This document shows, one piece after another, positions 12,504 to 22,348 of a stretch of DNA of 64,000 nucleotides. The notes under the pieces are model-generated. The model searched no databases and was not told the origin of the DNA. It saw only the letters and a program-made list of their open reading frames with translations. Origin of the DNA: Talpa occidentalis (Eukaryota; Chordata; Mammalia; Eulipotyphla; Talpidae); NCBI RefSeq assembly GCF_014898055.3, contig NW_023601212.1:56346329-56410328 (forward strand), read 5' to 3'. The translations under genes were made by a program, and so were the position numbers. How positions within the stretch are numbered: the first letter of the stretch is position 1; every line of letters starts with the position of its first letter.

Positions 12504-12775
12504 GGGCATCCCTGGTGGTGCAGTGGTTGAGCACTGGGTTGTGAAGCTGCCCACAGCCTCTGCAGCACTGGTTCAATCCCCGGCCACCAGGCGAGGGTCC
12601 CACATGGTGCGCAGACCTCTCCTGCCATGCCTGCTGCTCCCTTCAGCAGCGTACTTCGTCAGTCTGCCTGTTCTGTTCCCTGCTCTGGCTCTGGTGAATT
12701 CTCTCACCCTCCTGCGCTTCTGACTGTACCCAGTGCTTGTATAAATAAATAAATAAATCTTTAAAAAATATATAG
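12504..12775 (+). mobile_element. tRNA-derived T+ SINE, type A, plus
   Basis: Starts GGGCATCCCTGGTGGTGCAG, B box GGTTCAATCCC, tail 'cttctgactgtacccagtgc' then (AAAT)n and TCTTTAAAA. Ten-base duplication TGATTCCAGA at 12494-12503 and 12776-12785. Confidence 0.94.
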
Positions 12776-12785
12776 TGATTCCAGA

Positions 12786-13139
12786 AACACATAGCAGAAA
12801 CTTATATTACTGTATTAAGTATAAATCATAAAGCCTTCTGTTTATTATTACCACTTTTATCATCCTCATTTACCTCTTCTACCCACCAATCTCTTTTGTA
12901 TTTATTATATATCTATAACATTATATAGCTATAACTATTATATACCTATACATCTACATGTCAACATATTTAGTATTCTTTTTCAAAATGACCAATAGAA
13001 AATGCTTTGTGGTCCACAGAGAAGGGTATTACATGATCTTAAAATTATAAATAAGTCAGTCAGCCGCTACTGTTACAACTCTAATAAATATTAAAAATAA
13101 CTAACACATATAGTATTTAGTAGGTGGCAGATTTAAATG
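12786..13139. other. Intronic sequence, nothing recognised
   Basis: AT-rich with ATATCTATA-type patches near 12905-12950. No feature assigned. Confidence 0.45.
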
Positions 13140-13530
13140 TACTAAGGAAAGGTACTTAGCACTAAAGGTACTGAGTATTTCATACATATTAACTAATTTG
13201 ACCCTAGAAGGAACACTAAGGTATGTACTATCATCAGATCCATTAGGGTGGCTACATGCTGTGATCTTACAGAAGGTATCCATAAAAGATTTTCATATAA
13301 CTTCATCTCCATTGTCATCTGGCTGACAGTAACACATAGTAACCAGAAAAATATATCCTGAGGTCGGATGACTTAGAGTGTGGAAAAAATGTTTGCAGCT
13401 CAGAATCAAATGAAAGAGTGTATTTTTATGCCACTTTAGAGATAAAGAAACTGAGAAATAGAAAGGTTATGCTACTTGCTCAAGATTCTATGACTCATAG
13501 ATATGATCTTACCAGCACTCTCCATTCTGA
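13140..13530 (-). repeat. MIR-type SINE remnant(s), minus
   Basis: 'catattaactaatttgaccc...ggtatgtactatcatcagatcc' corresponds to the reversed MIR core ('attaactcatttaatcctcacaa...aggtactattattat'). A second block at about 13430-13500, 'cactttagagataaagaaactgagaaatagaaagg', corresponds to the next part of MIR ('cattttacagatgaggaaactgaggc'). About 160 bases of unrelated sequence lie between, so this may be one split copy or two. Confidence 0.55.
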
Positions 13531-14479
13531 AGAGATCAACACAAGGATGTCTATGATGCATTACAGAAAGAACATGCATGATAAAATCAGTTCTAATTCA
13601 TGACACTACTCTAAAAAAGCATTTTGTAAAAAAAAAAAAAACCTTACATTTGCAACATATCTACATGAGACATAAAGAATCACCATTGATAATACAGTAC
13701 AACTGTATAAGGTATCATTCACTTGACAATATCCGGATTTTGAGGAAAATTAGCTCTTGACTGTAGCATGCTTATCAATAATTGTTCTCTCTTTTTTATA
13801 AAGGCAGCCTAAAAATCTTCAGATCCCAAAAAGATTCCACTCCCCCTGCCCATGTAGTCAAATGCGGATATCAATCACCACTTTTCTATTCCTACAGCAA
13901 TCTGAATACTTACTCAGCTGAAGTATCTAAAAATAGCTAACCTTAATTTTAACTTTATCATTCACATGGAAAACTTGTGAAAAATATGAGTGACTGAAAA
14001 TTTAGATAAATCAGCTTTAGGAGCTAATATGTAAATTTCCTCTCAATTTAATCTTGCCAGCAATTTTATTCTCTAAGACTGTGTTTGGGAACTTATTTAA
14101 AAGGATATACAAAGAGATGCAATGTGTGATATTAGCTGAATACTGTTCAGAACTTGATTTCAGTTATAAAAAAAAACTGGGGTTAATAGGCTCATTTGAT
14201 GAGAGAAAATTTACTGAAATGTAGAGTGAACTGGGGAAAAAAGCAAATTCACACACAAGTTCATACAAACCATGAGGATTTAACTTTTTTACTTCTTTGA
14301 GTAAGACATAAACATTTTATAACACTGCACCTATACTGCCTCTTTAATAATAAGGGCTATTTCTTTTAAAGGAAGAGAACAGAAAAGAAGGAAAAATGAA
14401 GAAAGAGAAAAGATATACAAGGAAAGGAAGGACAGGACAAGGAAAAGAAAGGAAGAATGAAGGAGGGCAAAGCCTCCAA
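13531..14479. other. Intronic sequence with a GA-rich tract
   Basis: The purine-rich stretch at about 14365-14465 consists of GAAAG/GGAAG repeats. The rest is unassigned AT-rich sequence. Confidence 0.5.
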
Positions 14480-14920
14480 ATTACATGTGGGTTCAAATCT
14501 TGATTGCACTATTTAAGAGATGTGATGACAGGGCCTCCCTGGTGGTGCAGCGGTTTGAGCGCAGTGCTGTGAAGCTGTCCGCAGCCTCTGTAGTGCCGGT
14601 CCAATCCCCACCAGCTGGCGAGAATCCCACATGGCACACAGACCTCTCCTGTAGTGCCCGCTGCTCCCCTCAGCAGTGTATTTCGGTTGCCTGCCTGTTC
14701 TGCTCCCTGCTCTGTCTCTGGTGAATCCCCTCATCCTCCCGTGCCTCTGGCCTATACCCCAGCTCTTGTATAAAAATAAATAAATCTTTAATAAAAAAAA
14801 AAGAGATGTGATGACAGCTTAAATTTCTAGAGAATACTGCCTATGCCATAAAAAGTTTTGTAAGGATTAAATGAGATAAGTACCTAATACATACTATCTA
14901 ACACATTAAGATTAATGAAA
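14480..14920 (+). repeat. MIR-type SINE, plus, split by a younger SINE
   Basis: 'tgtgggttcaaatcttgattgcac' before the inserted SINE matches the MIR head (gggttcgaatcccggctctgccac). 'tttgtaaggattaaatgagataagtacc' after it (about 14855-14885) matches the MIR 3' part (gtgaggattaaatgagttaa). The split point is the duplicated 17-mer flanking the younger SINE. Confidence 0.6.
14531..14800 (+). mobile_element. tRNA-derived T+ SINE, plus, long perfect target duplication
   Basis: Starts GGGCCTCCCTGGTGGTGCAG and ends 'aaataaatctttaataaaaa'. The 17-base sequence AAGAGATGTGATGACAG occurs at 14515-14531 and again at 14801-14817 without mismatch (its last G may belong to the SINE). The perfect duplication suggests a young insertion. 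It sits inside a MIR. Confidence 0.95.
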
Positions 14921-15560
14921 TACCAGTCATCTTCTTCATCGTCCTAACAGAAGGCAGAAAACATACTCAACTTCTCTCCTGGGTACTTTTTGAAAGTACC
15001 CAGCGAGAAAGGGTGAGAGTATCTGTTGCCACAATGTCTCTGACAATCTAGAAGAACAGAAATGGTGAATCAAAACAGTACCTACTCTAGACACATTATA
15101 TAGTTTCATTTAGTTAAGAAAATAAGTATTTAGCATATGGTTAACCAAATCACACTTAAGACTTTTGGCCATCAAAAAATTATTTCACAAAACTCTTTAC
15201 TCTTTTTGTTGATTATTTGAAAGTGTCATCATCTGAGGTTAACTCTTCTTAAAAGCACTGGCAGGATTTTTCATTCTCTGAAATAAAATTCCCAAACTTT
15301 CAAAAACTCATTTAAAAGTTAACAGAGTTTAATAAATCAACCCCCAGTATTATTCCCTCCTAAATATCCCAGCAGATAGACACATACCAATAGAATGCTA
15401 TTAGCCTAAAGAGAAAAAGGGGTTGTGTGTGCCTGAGATAGAGTTCCAGCCTATCTGCTTAGCCAACAGTAAAAATTGCAATAAAAAAATGTGTGTCATT
15501 GAAAAACAACAGAGGGAGATGGCAGAACTCACTTCAAATGCTCAATCCTTAACTTCCTTA
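14921..15560. other. Intronic sequence, nothing recognised
   Basis: No gene or repeat assigned. A short near-palindrome, 'gggtactttttgaaagtaccc', lies at about 14981-15001. Confidence 0.45.
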
Positions 15561-15575
15561 AAAATGAAGTAACTG

Positions 15576-15848
15576 GGGCCTCCACGGTGGCACAGTGGTT
15601 GAGCGCTGGGCTGTGAAGCTGCCCGCAGCCTCTGCAGAGCCAGTTTGATCCCCGGCCGCCGGGCGAGGGTCCCACATGGCGCGCAGACCTCTCCTGCCTC
15701 CCGCTGCTCCCCTCAGCAGTGTACCTCGGTCCTTCTGCCCGTTCTGCTCTCCGCTCTGGCTCTGGTGAATTCTCTCACCCTCCCGTGCTTCTGACTGTAG
15801 CCAGTGCTTAAATAAATAAATAAATAAATAAATCTTTAAAAAAAAAAA
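15576..15848 (+). mobile_element. T+ SINE, type A, plus; first of three in a row
   Basis: Begins GGGCCTCCACGGTGGCACAG, has 'cttctgactgtagccagtgc' and ends in AAATAAATAAATCTTT plus A. Target copy 'aaaatgaagtaactg' precedes it (15561-15575) and 'tgaagtaactg' follows it (15849-15859). The next SINE starts immediately after. Confidence 0.93.
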
Positions 15849-15859
15849 TGAAGTAACTG

Positions 15860-16143
15860 GGGCCTCCCTGGTGGCACAGGGGCTAAGACGCAACCTTATG
15901 AAGCAATCCGCAGCCACTGCTGCACCGAGTTTGATTCCCTGCCGGCCAGGGAGAAACCCACATGGCGGGACAGACCTCTCCTGTCTCGCCCGCTGCTCCC
16001 CTTAGCAGTGTATTTTCAATCAATCTTGCCTGTTCTGTTCCCCACTCTGTCTCTGGTGATTCCTCTCACCACCCCCCCCCCCGCCCCGCATCTCTGGCCT
16101 ATACCCCAATTCTTACATAAAAATAAATCTTTAAAAAAAAAAA
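15860..16143 (+). mobile_element. T+ SINE, type B, plus; second of three in a row
   Basis: Starts GGGCCTCCCTGGTGGCACAG, has an 11-C run at 16072-16082 and the type-B tail 'tctggcctataccccaattc'. Its 5' flank is the duplicated target 'tgaagtaactg'. Its presumed 3' duplication, 'attaagtaactag', now lies beyond the third SINE. Confidence 0.92.
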
Positions 16144-16147
16144 TTAA

Positions 16148-16415
16148 GGGCCTCCCCTGGTGGCGCAGCAGTTGAGTGCTGGGCTGTGAAGCTGCCTGCA
16201 GCCTGTGCAGCACCGGTTTGATCCCCGGCCACCATGAGGATCCCACATGGCGCGCAGACCCCTCCTGCCGCCCGCTGCTCCCCTCAGCAGTGTACTTTGG
16301 TCCTTCTGCCTGCTCTGCTCCCCGCTCTGGCTCTGGTGGATTCTCTCGCCCTCCCGCACTTCTGACTGTACCCAGCGCTTAAATAAATAAATAAATAAAT
16401 AAATCCTTTAAAAAA
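16148..16415 (+). mobile_element. T+ SINE, type A, plus; third of three in a row
   Basis: Starts GGGCCTCCCCTGGTGGCGCAG and ends with 'cttctgactgtacccagcgc' and (AAAT)n then TCCTTTAAAA. The short flank AAAAATTAA before it (ending 16147) and after it (ending 16420) is consistent with its own target duplication in the A-tail of the second SINE. Confidence 0.92.
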
Positions 16416-16427
16416 ATTAAGTAACTA

Positions 16428-16789
16428 GAAGAAAGAGGCCAGAGGACAAAATAACTTCAATTTTTGGAACAGAAGCAGAAAAGAGAAGAGAGAAGGTTCT
16501 ACCTCAGTCTCTGCAGTTATTTCTAAGTTCTTACTGGAAATGGACCACAGATCTGTGTGGATCTCCTCTACAGATGTTTATTCATTCGTTTTTGAAAAAA
16601 GAAAAAAAAAATTGAAATCAATAGATATTAGGCTTTCAGATTCTGAATAATTAAAGAAAAAGAAATCCTTCCTCTTGGATTAACTACAATGTATAACCTC
16701 AAAATTTAGGAAATCAGAATTATAGCCTTGTGGATTTAAACTCTCCACTGGCTTATATAACACTCAAATTCACATGCAAATAAATGCTT
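16428..16789. other. Intronic sequence, nothing recognised
   Basis: No feature assigned between the SINE cluster and the L2 fragment. Confidence 0.45.
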
Positions 16790-17030
16790 GCCATAAGTCT
16801 GAAGGGCCTTATAGATCTGGTTCTTACCTATCTCTCCAATCTATCCCCACCACATGCAGGCACAAAGTCTTTTGTTAGTTCTTAAAACTGTCAAGCTTGT
16901 CTTCACCTATCCTCTGAAGATGTTATTCCCACTGCCCAGGTAAAGCTAATCCTTTAGGTTTCAGTTCACATAAATCCCCTCAATAAAACCTTTCCTGACT
17001 GCCTTATCTTCTTATTATTTAAAGAACAGA
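16790..17030 (+). repeat. L2-type LINE 3' fragment
   Basis: Reads like the L2 3' region: 'gaagggccttatagatctggttcttacct', 'ccactgcccaggtaaagc', 'ggtttcagttcacataaatc', 'caataaaacctttcctgactgcc' (compare 'ctcaaatgtcacctcc...gaggccttccctgacca'). Confidence 0.65.
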
Positions 17031-17039
17031 GTAAAATGA

Positions 17040-17275
17040 AGTTAACTAAGATTTATTGACTACCTCAAAAACACTGGGCAACCATTCACATGATTTCATT
17101 TAATCTTCACAATGAACGTCAGAGATAGTACTACTCTTATAGAAGAGGAAATAGACTCAGAGAATAAAGAGCTGGCCTAAGGTCATAGGTAACAAATAAC
17201 AAAGAAAAGATGTGAGCCCACATTTGTCTAATCCCAATTCCACAATCTTTCTGCTACATTATATTGCCTCTCTGT
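17040..17275 (-). repeat. MIR-type SINE, minus
   Basis: Good reversed MIR match: 'gatttcatttaatcttcacaatgaacgtcagagatagtactac' ... 'gaggaaatagactcagagaataaagagctggcctaaggtcataggtaac' (compare 'gaggaaactgaggcacagagaggttaagtaacttgcccaaggtcac'). Confidence 0.8.
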
Positions 17276-17939
17276 TTAAAAGGAAATTATCCTACTAGTA
17301 GTAAATGCTTAATTAAATACAAAGCTACAAAAAGGGTCATAGTTTACATAAAGACCAATAAACTGACAGTCTGGATAATGAACTCTGTTTTCAGAACTCC
17401 CATTTGGTGTCAATATTTCTTTTATACTAGCAATTAGTTAACTAGGATCATTAAAGGAAAAATGGCTATTTCTTCTAAGATTCAAAGAGTTCTTAAGATA
17501 ACTTAATATGCTGCTATTTCTCTTTCATACTTTATACGTTTGATAAAAGAGTAAATTAAGCAGTTAAATTATAGAATTTCTGCATTTACCCTAAGGTATT
17601 CAACTTATTACGTACTCAGGAATGGAATGGCAGTTTATTTTTTTTTTAATGAAGAGACAAGATCTTTTACATTCTCAAATTAAGGTTAATAAACTGGAAT
17701 AATATTGAGGCAATGTCAATTTATATTCCAGAATATATATTCTGAAAATGTATTTTATCTTATTATTTCACTGTTTAATATATGCAAACATTCCCAAATA
17801 GGACTATAAAATTTACCCTATACATATCCATAAAACCTTATAATAGAAGGACTCAAAATATTTTAAATATCAATTATTAGGAAAAAGAAATCAATTGCCT
17901 TCCATATCACCTCTTAAAGATAGGTTCATAAATTCTTTA
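17276..17939. other. Intronic sequence, nothing recognised
   Basis: AT-rich; a T-run lies at about 17638-17648. No gene or repeat assigned. Confidence 0.45.
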
Positions 17940-18450
17940 GCATTTTACCAATTAAATTATGAAGTATAATTTCCCTCCCTTTAGTGGTATATTGGCTCAG
18001 TGACTCCCTCCTAAGGTAAAGAATGAAACAGAAATGACAGTGTATGATTTCCAAGACAGGGTTATAAAGGCACTGCAGCTTCCTCCTTGCTCCTTCTTTT
18101 AGAACACTTACTCTAGGGGAAACAAAAAGCCCTGTACTGAGAACACTCAAACAGCTCTTTTGAGGGGTCTGCATGGCTGGGAACTAAGGTGTCCTACAAA
18201 GAGCCAGTCAGGAAGTGAAATCTCACAACAATCCAGGAGTGAGTCATTCTCCTGCCCCAAGCAAGCCTTCAGATGACTACAGTCTGGCTGGCATCTTAAC
18301 CACAATGTTATGACACTCTTGAGTCAGAACAACTCTGCTCACTGGATCCTGAATTTCTGGCCCGTAAAACTGTGTGAGATAATAAATGTTCATCGTTGTT
18401 TTAAACTGAAACATTTTTATTATACAACAATAGATAAAGAATTAAGAAAT
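17940..18450 (+). mobile_element. ERVL-MaLR solo LTR, MLT1-like, plus
   Basis: Blocks match the MLT1 LTR in order: 'gatttccaagacagggttataaaggcactgcagcttcc' (compare 'gacttccgaggctaggtcataaaaggc...gcagcttcc'), 'ccaagcaagccttcagatgactacagtctggctggcatcttaac', and 'aactgtgtgagataataaatgtt' with the AATAAA-type signal near 18380. It ends around 'caacaatagataaagaatta'. No internal retroviral genes are present. This is a very old solo LTR found across placental mammals. Confidence 0.8.
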
Positions 18451-18890
18451 CTCCAAATTAGTAAATTACTCACCTTGTTTCCTATGAACACCTGCTTCAA
18501 CCTTTTCCCTTTACCAACATTCATCCAAATCTTGGGAAGGAAGTTTCATTTAGAAAAGGCCCCCCACATGATGCTATCACATGGCTCCCTGATTTTACAG
18601 TCACTGATAAATAATTATATGAAAATAAATGATGTATCCTTTAGATATTGAGTACAGGGAGAGAGATAAGAGGCTTTGACAAACTTAGCATCCAGGCTCT
18701 CCTTAGGACTTCCTAATTGGTGTGACTTATCTAAACCTCAGAGAAACCATGCCCCCACCCATTCTTTTACAGCAGTCCTCTGAAGAGGCATTCATGGGTA
18801 ACATGGCAAAAGGCCCACCCAAAATAAAGATAGCAGGGAAAGGATATATACAAGAGTTTCATCACTGAGCACTACTACAGTACTGAGCTG
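18451..18890. other. Intronic sequence, nothing recognised
   Basis: No gene or repeat assigned. Confidence 0.45.
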
Positions 18891-18906
18891 TACTTATGTT
18901 ACTGTT

Positions 18907-19194
18907 TTTTTAAGATTTATTTAATTTATTTACATATACAAGAACTGGGGTGTAGGCCAGAAGTGGCGGGGGTGGGGGGGAGAAGGATTTACCAGAGACA
19001 GAGTTGGGGAGCAGAGAGCAGAACAGGCCTATCTACTGAGATAAACTGCTGAGGGGAGCAGCTGGGGAGACAGAAGAAGTCTACTTTACCATTTGGGTCA
19101 GCTCCCTGGCTAGGGATTGAACTCATGCCTCAGTAGCTGCCAATAGCTTGATAGTCCTGAGACTTTAACCCCTGTGCCACCAGGGAGGTCCTTA
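18907..19194 (-). mobile_element. tRNA-derived T+ SINE, type B, minus
   Basis: Minus copy from 'taagatttatttaatttattt' to 'gtgccaccagggaggtcctta'. Perfect 16-base target duplication TACTTATGTTACTGTT at 18891-18906 and 19195-19210, although the body is diverged. Confidence 0.94.
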
Positions 19195-19210
19195 TACTTA
19201 TGTTACTGTT

Positions 19211-20099
19211 ACTTACTTTCTCTTTTTTTTCTCTTTTTTTAAGCATCAATTTATATAATGAAAATAAAACAAACTCAGAGCAAAAGTTTCAGGGTTCAAA
19301 AGTTATATTCTTCCACTTCCAGACCTTAGTTCTATTTGCCAGAGCTGATGACAGAGCTTTCATGTGTATCTATTCAATTCAAATGATTTGCTTTTCACAT
19401 GCTTGTACTCTGCTTCCTTCTGAATGAAGGAGTCATGCTTTATCTTTATTTGTATCCCACCAGTACCTTGCATATAGTGAAAGACAGATATCTGTGGTTT
19501 GATTTAATTGCAAATACAAAGTACCTGCTGTTCACTTATTCCTGGAATTAACCATCCCAATAAACAGTTTGCTTGTTTGCTTACATTTCATGTAAATTGA
19601 AATGAATAAATCCACAAAAATCACCTCCCACTGCCAACAACTGATACAAAATATATAAGCTGTATGCTTAAATACAAGGATAAACTATTTGATACTTATG
19701 GAAAAAAAATCTGAACTGTTCTACACAATGATCTTACTATAATAACACTGTACATATCTAGAGGTAAATTATCTGGCAACTTATATTATCCTCATTTATG
19801 ATCTATTCACTTTTAGATTAGAAACATCACCACCAAGTAGGTTTACCTGATCTTCAGGTCTACAGAAGATTAGAAATAAAGTGCAAAAAATAGTTAGCCA
19901 GTAGTAATTTATTTTTTAAAAATTCTCAAAGAGAAAACCAAGATTAGGCTCAAAAATGTCTTTTTGACTCTTATTTTGAGTAAAGACTCAAAAACATAGC
20001 CAAATTAATATTTAATATAGGGATAAGCAATCTTATCAAGTCTACCAAGGGTAATCTAGTAGGTTGTAATTACTGACTTTTATAAAGATGTTGAGATAA
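19211..20099. other. Intronic sequence, nothing recognised
   Basis: AT-rich. A short frame at 19200-19427 has no recognisable protein character. Confidence 0.45.
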
Positions 20100-20310
20100 T
20101 TCAGCATAGAGAGAAGGTTCTGTGGTCAAATTTCCCAGAGTTCACTGTAGCATCCTGTCATTCACAATTCATGTAACCTCAGGCAAATTAAAATCATTTG
20201 AGTTCCCTGGGGATAACTCACCTTAGTCTAAAGATACTAGTATCTAATTTGTGGCCTGGTGAAGAAATAATATAAATGACATAAAACCTTCAGTCTAATT
20301 CTGAGTTTTT
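20100..20310 (+). repeat. MIR-type SINE, plus
   Basis: 'ggttctgtggtcaaatttcccagagttcact' then 'tcatgtaacctcaggcaaatta', matching the MIR middle part ('tgtgaccttgggcaagttac'), followed by degraded 'ggtgaagaaataatataaatgac'. Diverged. Confidence 0.5.
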
Positions 20311-20959
20311 GGAAATAAAATCACCACCACAAGCCCCATACTCATTAAAATGAATGCTAAATTAAGTTTCGTATACACTTTCTAAGAGGGTAAGAAAATG
20401 AATTTGAATTATTTCTATTCAAGAAGTTTGCCATTAAAAGGGTCTGGGTGCTTAATTTACTCTCTGTCTGGAAATTTAATTATATGAATTCATTATGCAA
20501 CCTAGCAAGACAAATTACAAGTGTCATTTTTTAAGTGTAAGGACATAAGGAAGAAAATAAGGACTATATGACAAGAAACACAAAATCAAAAGACTAAGAT
20601 TAATATTTGATCATATCTACCCAAGAAAGAAAAAAAAAATCATTAGCTCTGAGGCTTGTTTTCCCAAAGGTAACATCCAAAGACTATTACTCAATCAGAA
20701 ATACTGGATATGACACATGGCTTTTTTGCATTTCCCAAATGATATCTGTTATTTGTGTCCCACAGTGTACGCTGTAGTCAGGACAGTATTCAAGACCTGA
20801 CTTGTACTAAATATACAAAACATAAAAGAATAAATTCTCACACACACAGGTTACATAAGATATTTCAGGGGGGAAATGCTCTTTCACATGTCAAAATAAT
20901 GAGTGTGGCCCAAGGGAATATTTAAGAAGACTTGAACAGAAAAAGAGAAAAAACATAAT
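20311..20959. other. Intronic sequence, nothing recognised
   Basis: No gene or repeat assigned. Confidence 0.45.
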
Positions 20960-20969
20960 TTAACACTTT

Positions 20970-21506
20970 CTTAAAAAAAAAGATTTATTTATTTATGCAT
21001 ACAAGAATGGGGGTACAGTGGCGCAGCAGTTGAGTGCTGGGTTGCGAAGCTGCCTGCAGCCTCTGCAGTGCCGGTTCGATCCCCAGCCGCCAGGCAAGGG
21101 TCCCACATGGCATGCAGACCTCTCCAGCCGCCCGCTGCTCCCCTCAGCAGTGTACTTCGTCATTCTGCCTGTTCTGTTCCCCACTCAGGCTCTGGTGAAT
21201 TCTCTCACCCGCCCACACTTCTGACTGTAGCCAGTGTTTGTATAGATAAAATAAATCTTTAAAAAAAAAAAAAGAACGGGGGTACAGGCAGAGGTGTGGG
21301 GGGTGAGAGAGGATTCACCAGAGACAGAGGGGAACAGAACAGGCAGATCAACTGAAATACACTGCTGAGGGGAGCAGCGGGTGAGACAGGAGAGGTCTGC
21401 TGTGCCATGTGGGTTGCTCCCTGGCCGGGGATCGAACTCGTGCTGCAGTGGCTGCAGTTAGCTTCATAGGTTGTGTCTTAACCGCCTGCGCCACCAGGGA
21501 GGCCCC
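20970..21506 (-). mobile_element. T+ SINE, type B, minus, split by a nested SINE
   Basis: The 3' part of the element (reverse tail) is at 20970-21018 and the rest at 21272-21506, ending 'gcgccaccagggaggcccc'. The outer target duplication TTAACACTTT lies at 20960-20969 and 21507-21516. A type-A SINE in the opposite orientation is inserted at 21019-21271, which dates this copy as older. Confidence 0.93.
21019..21271 (+). mobile_element. T+ SINE, type A, plus, nested inside a type-B copy
   Basis: Starts at 'tggcgcagcagttg', so about 13 bases of the usual head (GGGCCTCCCTGG) are missing, though the A box is nearly complete if the flanking G is counted. Target duplication of 16 bases with one mismatch, AAGAATGGGGGTACAG at 21003-21018 and AAGAACGGGGGTACAG at 21272-21287; both halves are text of the host SINE. 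Confidence 0.94.
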
Positions 21507-21689
21507 TTAACACTTTTTTCTTTTACCCGCTGAAAGTTGCATGACCTGCAGCTTATCAATCACATAATACTATTTTGAAGTTTGGGTAGAAGTCAACACC
21601 AGAGGCATAAAATGACAATGGAATGAAGATGGAAAGATTGCTTTTAAAAATAAATCACATTTAATATAAGCCATAATTTTAAGTTGTAA

Positions 21690-21754
21690 TATACAATATA
21701 TACTCTTACCTCATATCATACACAAAAACTTGAATAAAAATGGGTCACAGACCT
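21690..21754 (+). repeat. L1M LINE, piece 5' of a younger L1 insertion
   Basis: 'catatcatacacaaaaacttgaataaaaatgggtcacagacct' is L1 ORF2 text that resumes after the younger L1 at 22349. The start is uncertain. Confidence 0.65.
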
Positions 21755-22348
21755 AGCAATTCCATTCCTAGGAATCTATCCAAAGAACACAAAAACATTA
21801 ATTCAAAAGGATACCTGTACCCCTATGTTTACTGCAGCACTATTTACAATGGGTAAGATATGGAAACCACCAAAATGCCCCAAAATAGATGACTGGATCA
21901 AGAAGATGTGGTATATATACACACAGAATATTATTAAGCAATCAAAATGATAAACTCATGCCATTCACAACAACATGGATAGAGCTAGAAGGGATTATGC
22001 TCAGTGAAAAAACTCAGAAGGATAAAGAAAAATATCAGATGGTTTCATTATAGGAGGAATATAGGGAAACCAATTGAGAGATCAGGGGAAAAAATTATAA
22101 TAAATAAAAAAGCAAAATTAACAGGCAGTTATAAATCAGAGACATTATGCAGGGAAGAGGGAGAGAGAGGAGTCAAAGCAAGAGGGAAGAGCACAGGGGA
22201 CTATGGTGATGGTGCATGGTGAGCTTGTGGTGGATATTTTATGGGACTACACCTACAGGAGAAAGCAAACATTGTACAAAAATGAACTATGATGTAAAAT
22301 ATATGTAATTTTTTAAAGCAGAAGTTAAAAATAATAAAAAAAACCCTT
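21755..22348 (+). mobile_element. Younger L1, 5'-truncated, with target duplication
   Basis: ORF2 end ('agcaattccattcctaggaatc', 'atgtttactgcagcactatttac', 'gatgtggtatatatacac', 'caacaacatggatagagctagaagg') followed by a distinctive 3' UTR ('ggggactatggtgatggtgcatgg', 'attttatgggactacacctac', 'tgtacaaaaatgaactatgatg') and an A-rich tail. The 19-base flanks at 21736-21754 and 22349-22367 differ at two positions. The same 3' UTR recurs at 62364-62608. 5'-truncated, so it cannot move itself. Confidence 0.88.

Noticed and set aside
15558..15917. 119-residue minus-strand frame and similar 60-120-residue frames at SINE positions (for example 12358-12723, 24257-24568, 61470-61835)
   Set aside because: They are translations of the GC-rich SINE body and recur with the same peptide at every copy (PLLPSAVYF, GSRTGRLTKYTAE); they are not genes.
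15576..16415. Regularly repeated units resembling an array (CRISPR or satellite)
   Set aside because: The three units are about 270 bases long, from two subfamilies, with target-site duplications. They are SINE insertions in a mammalian intron.
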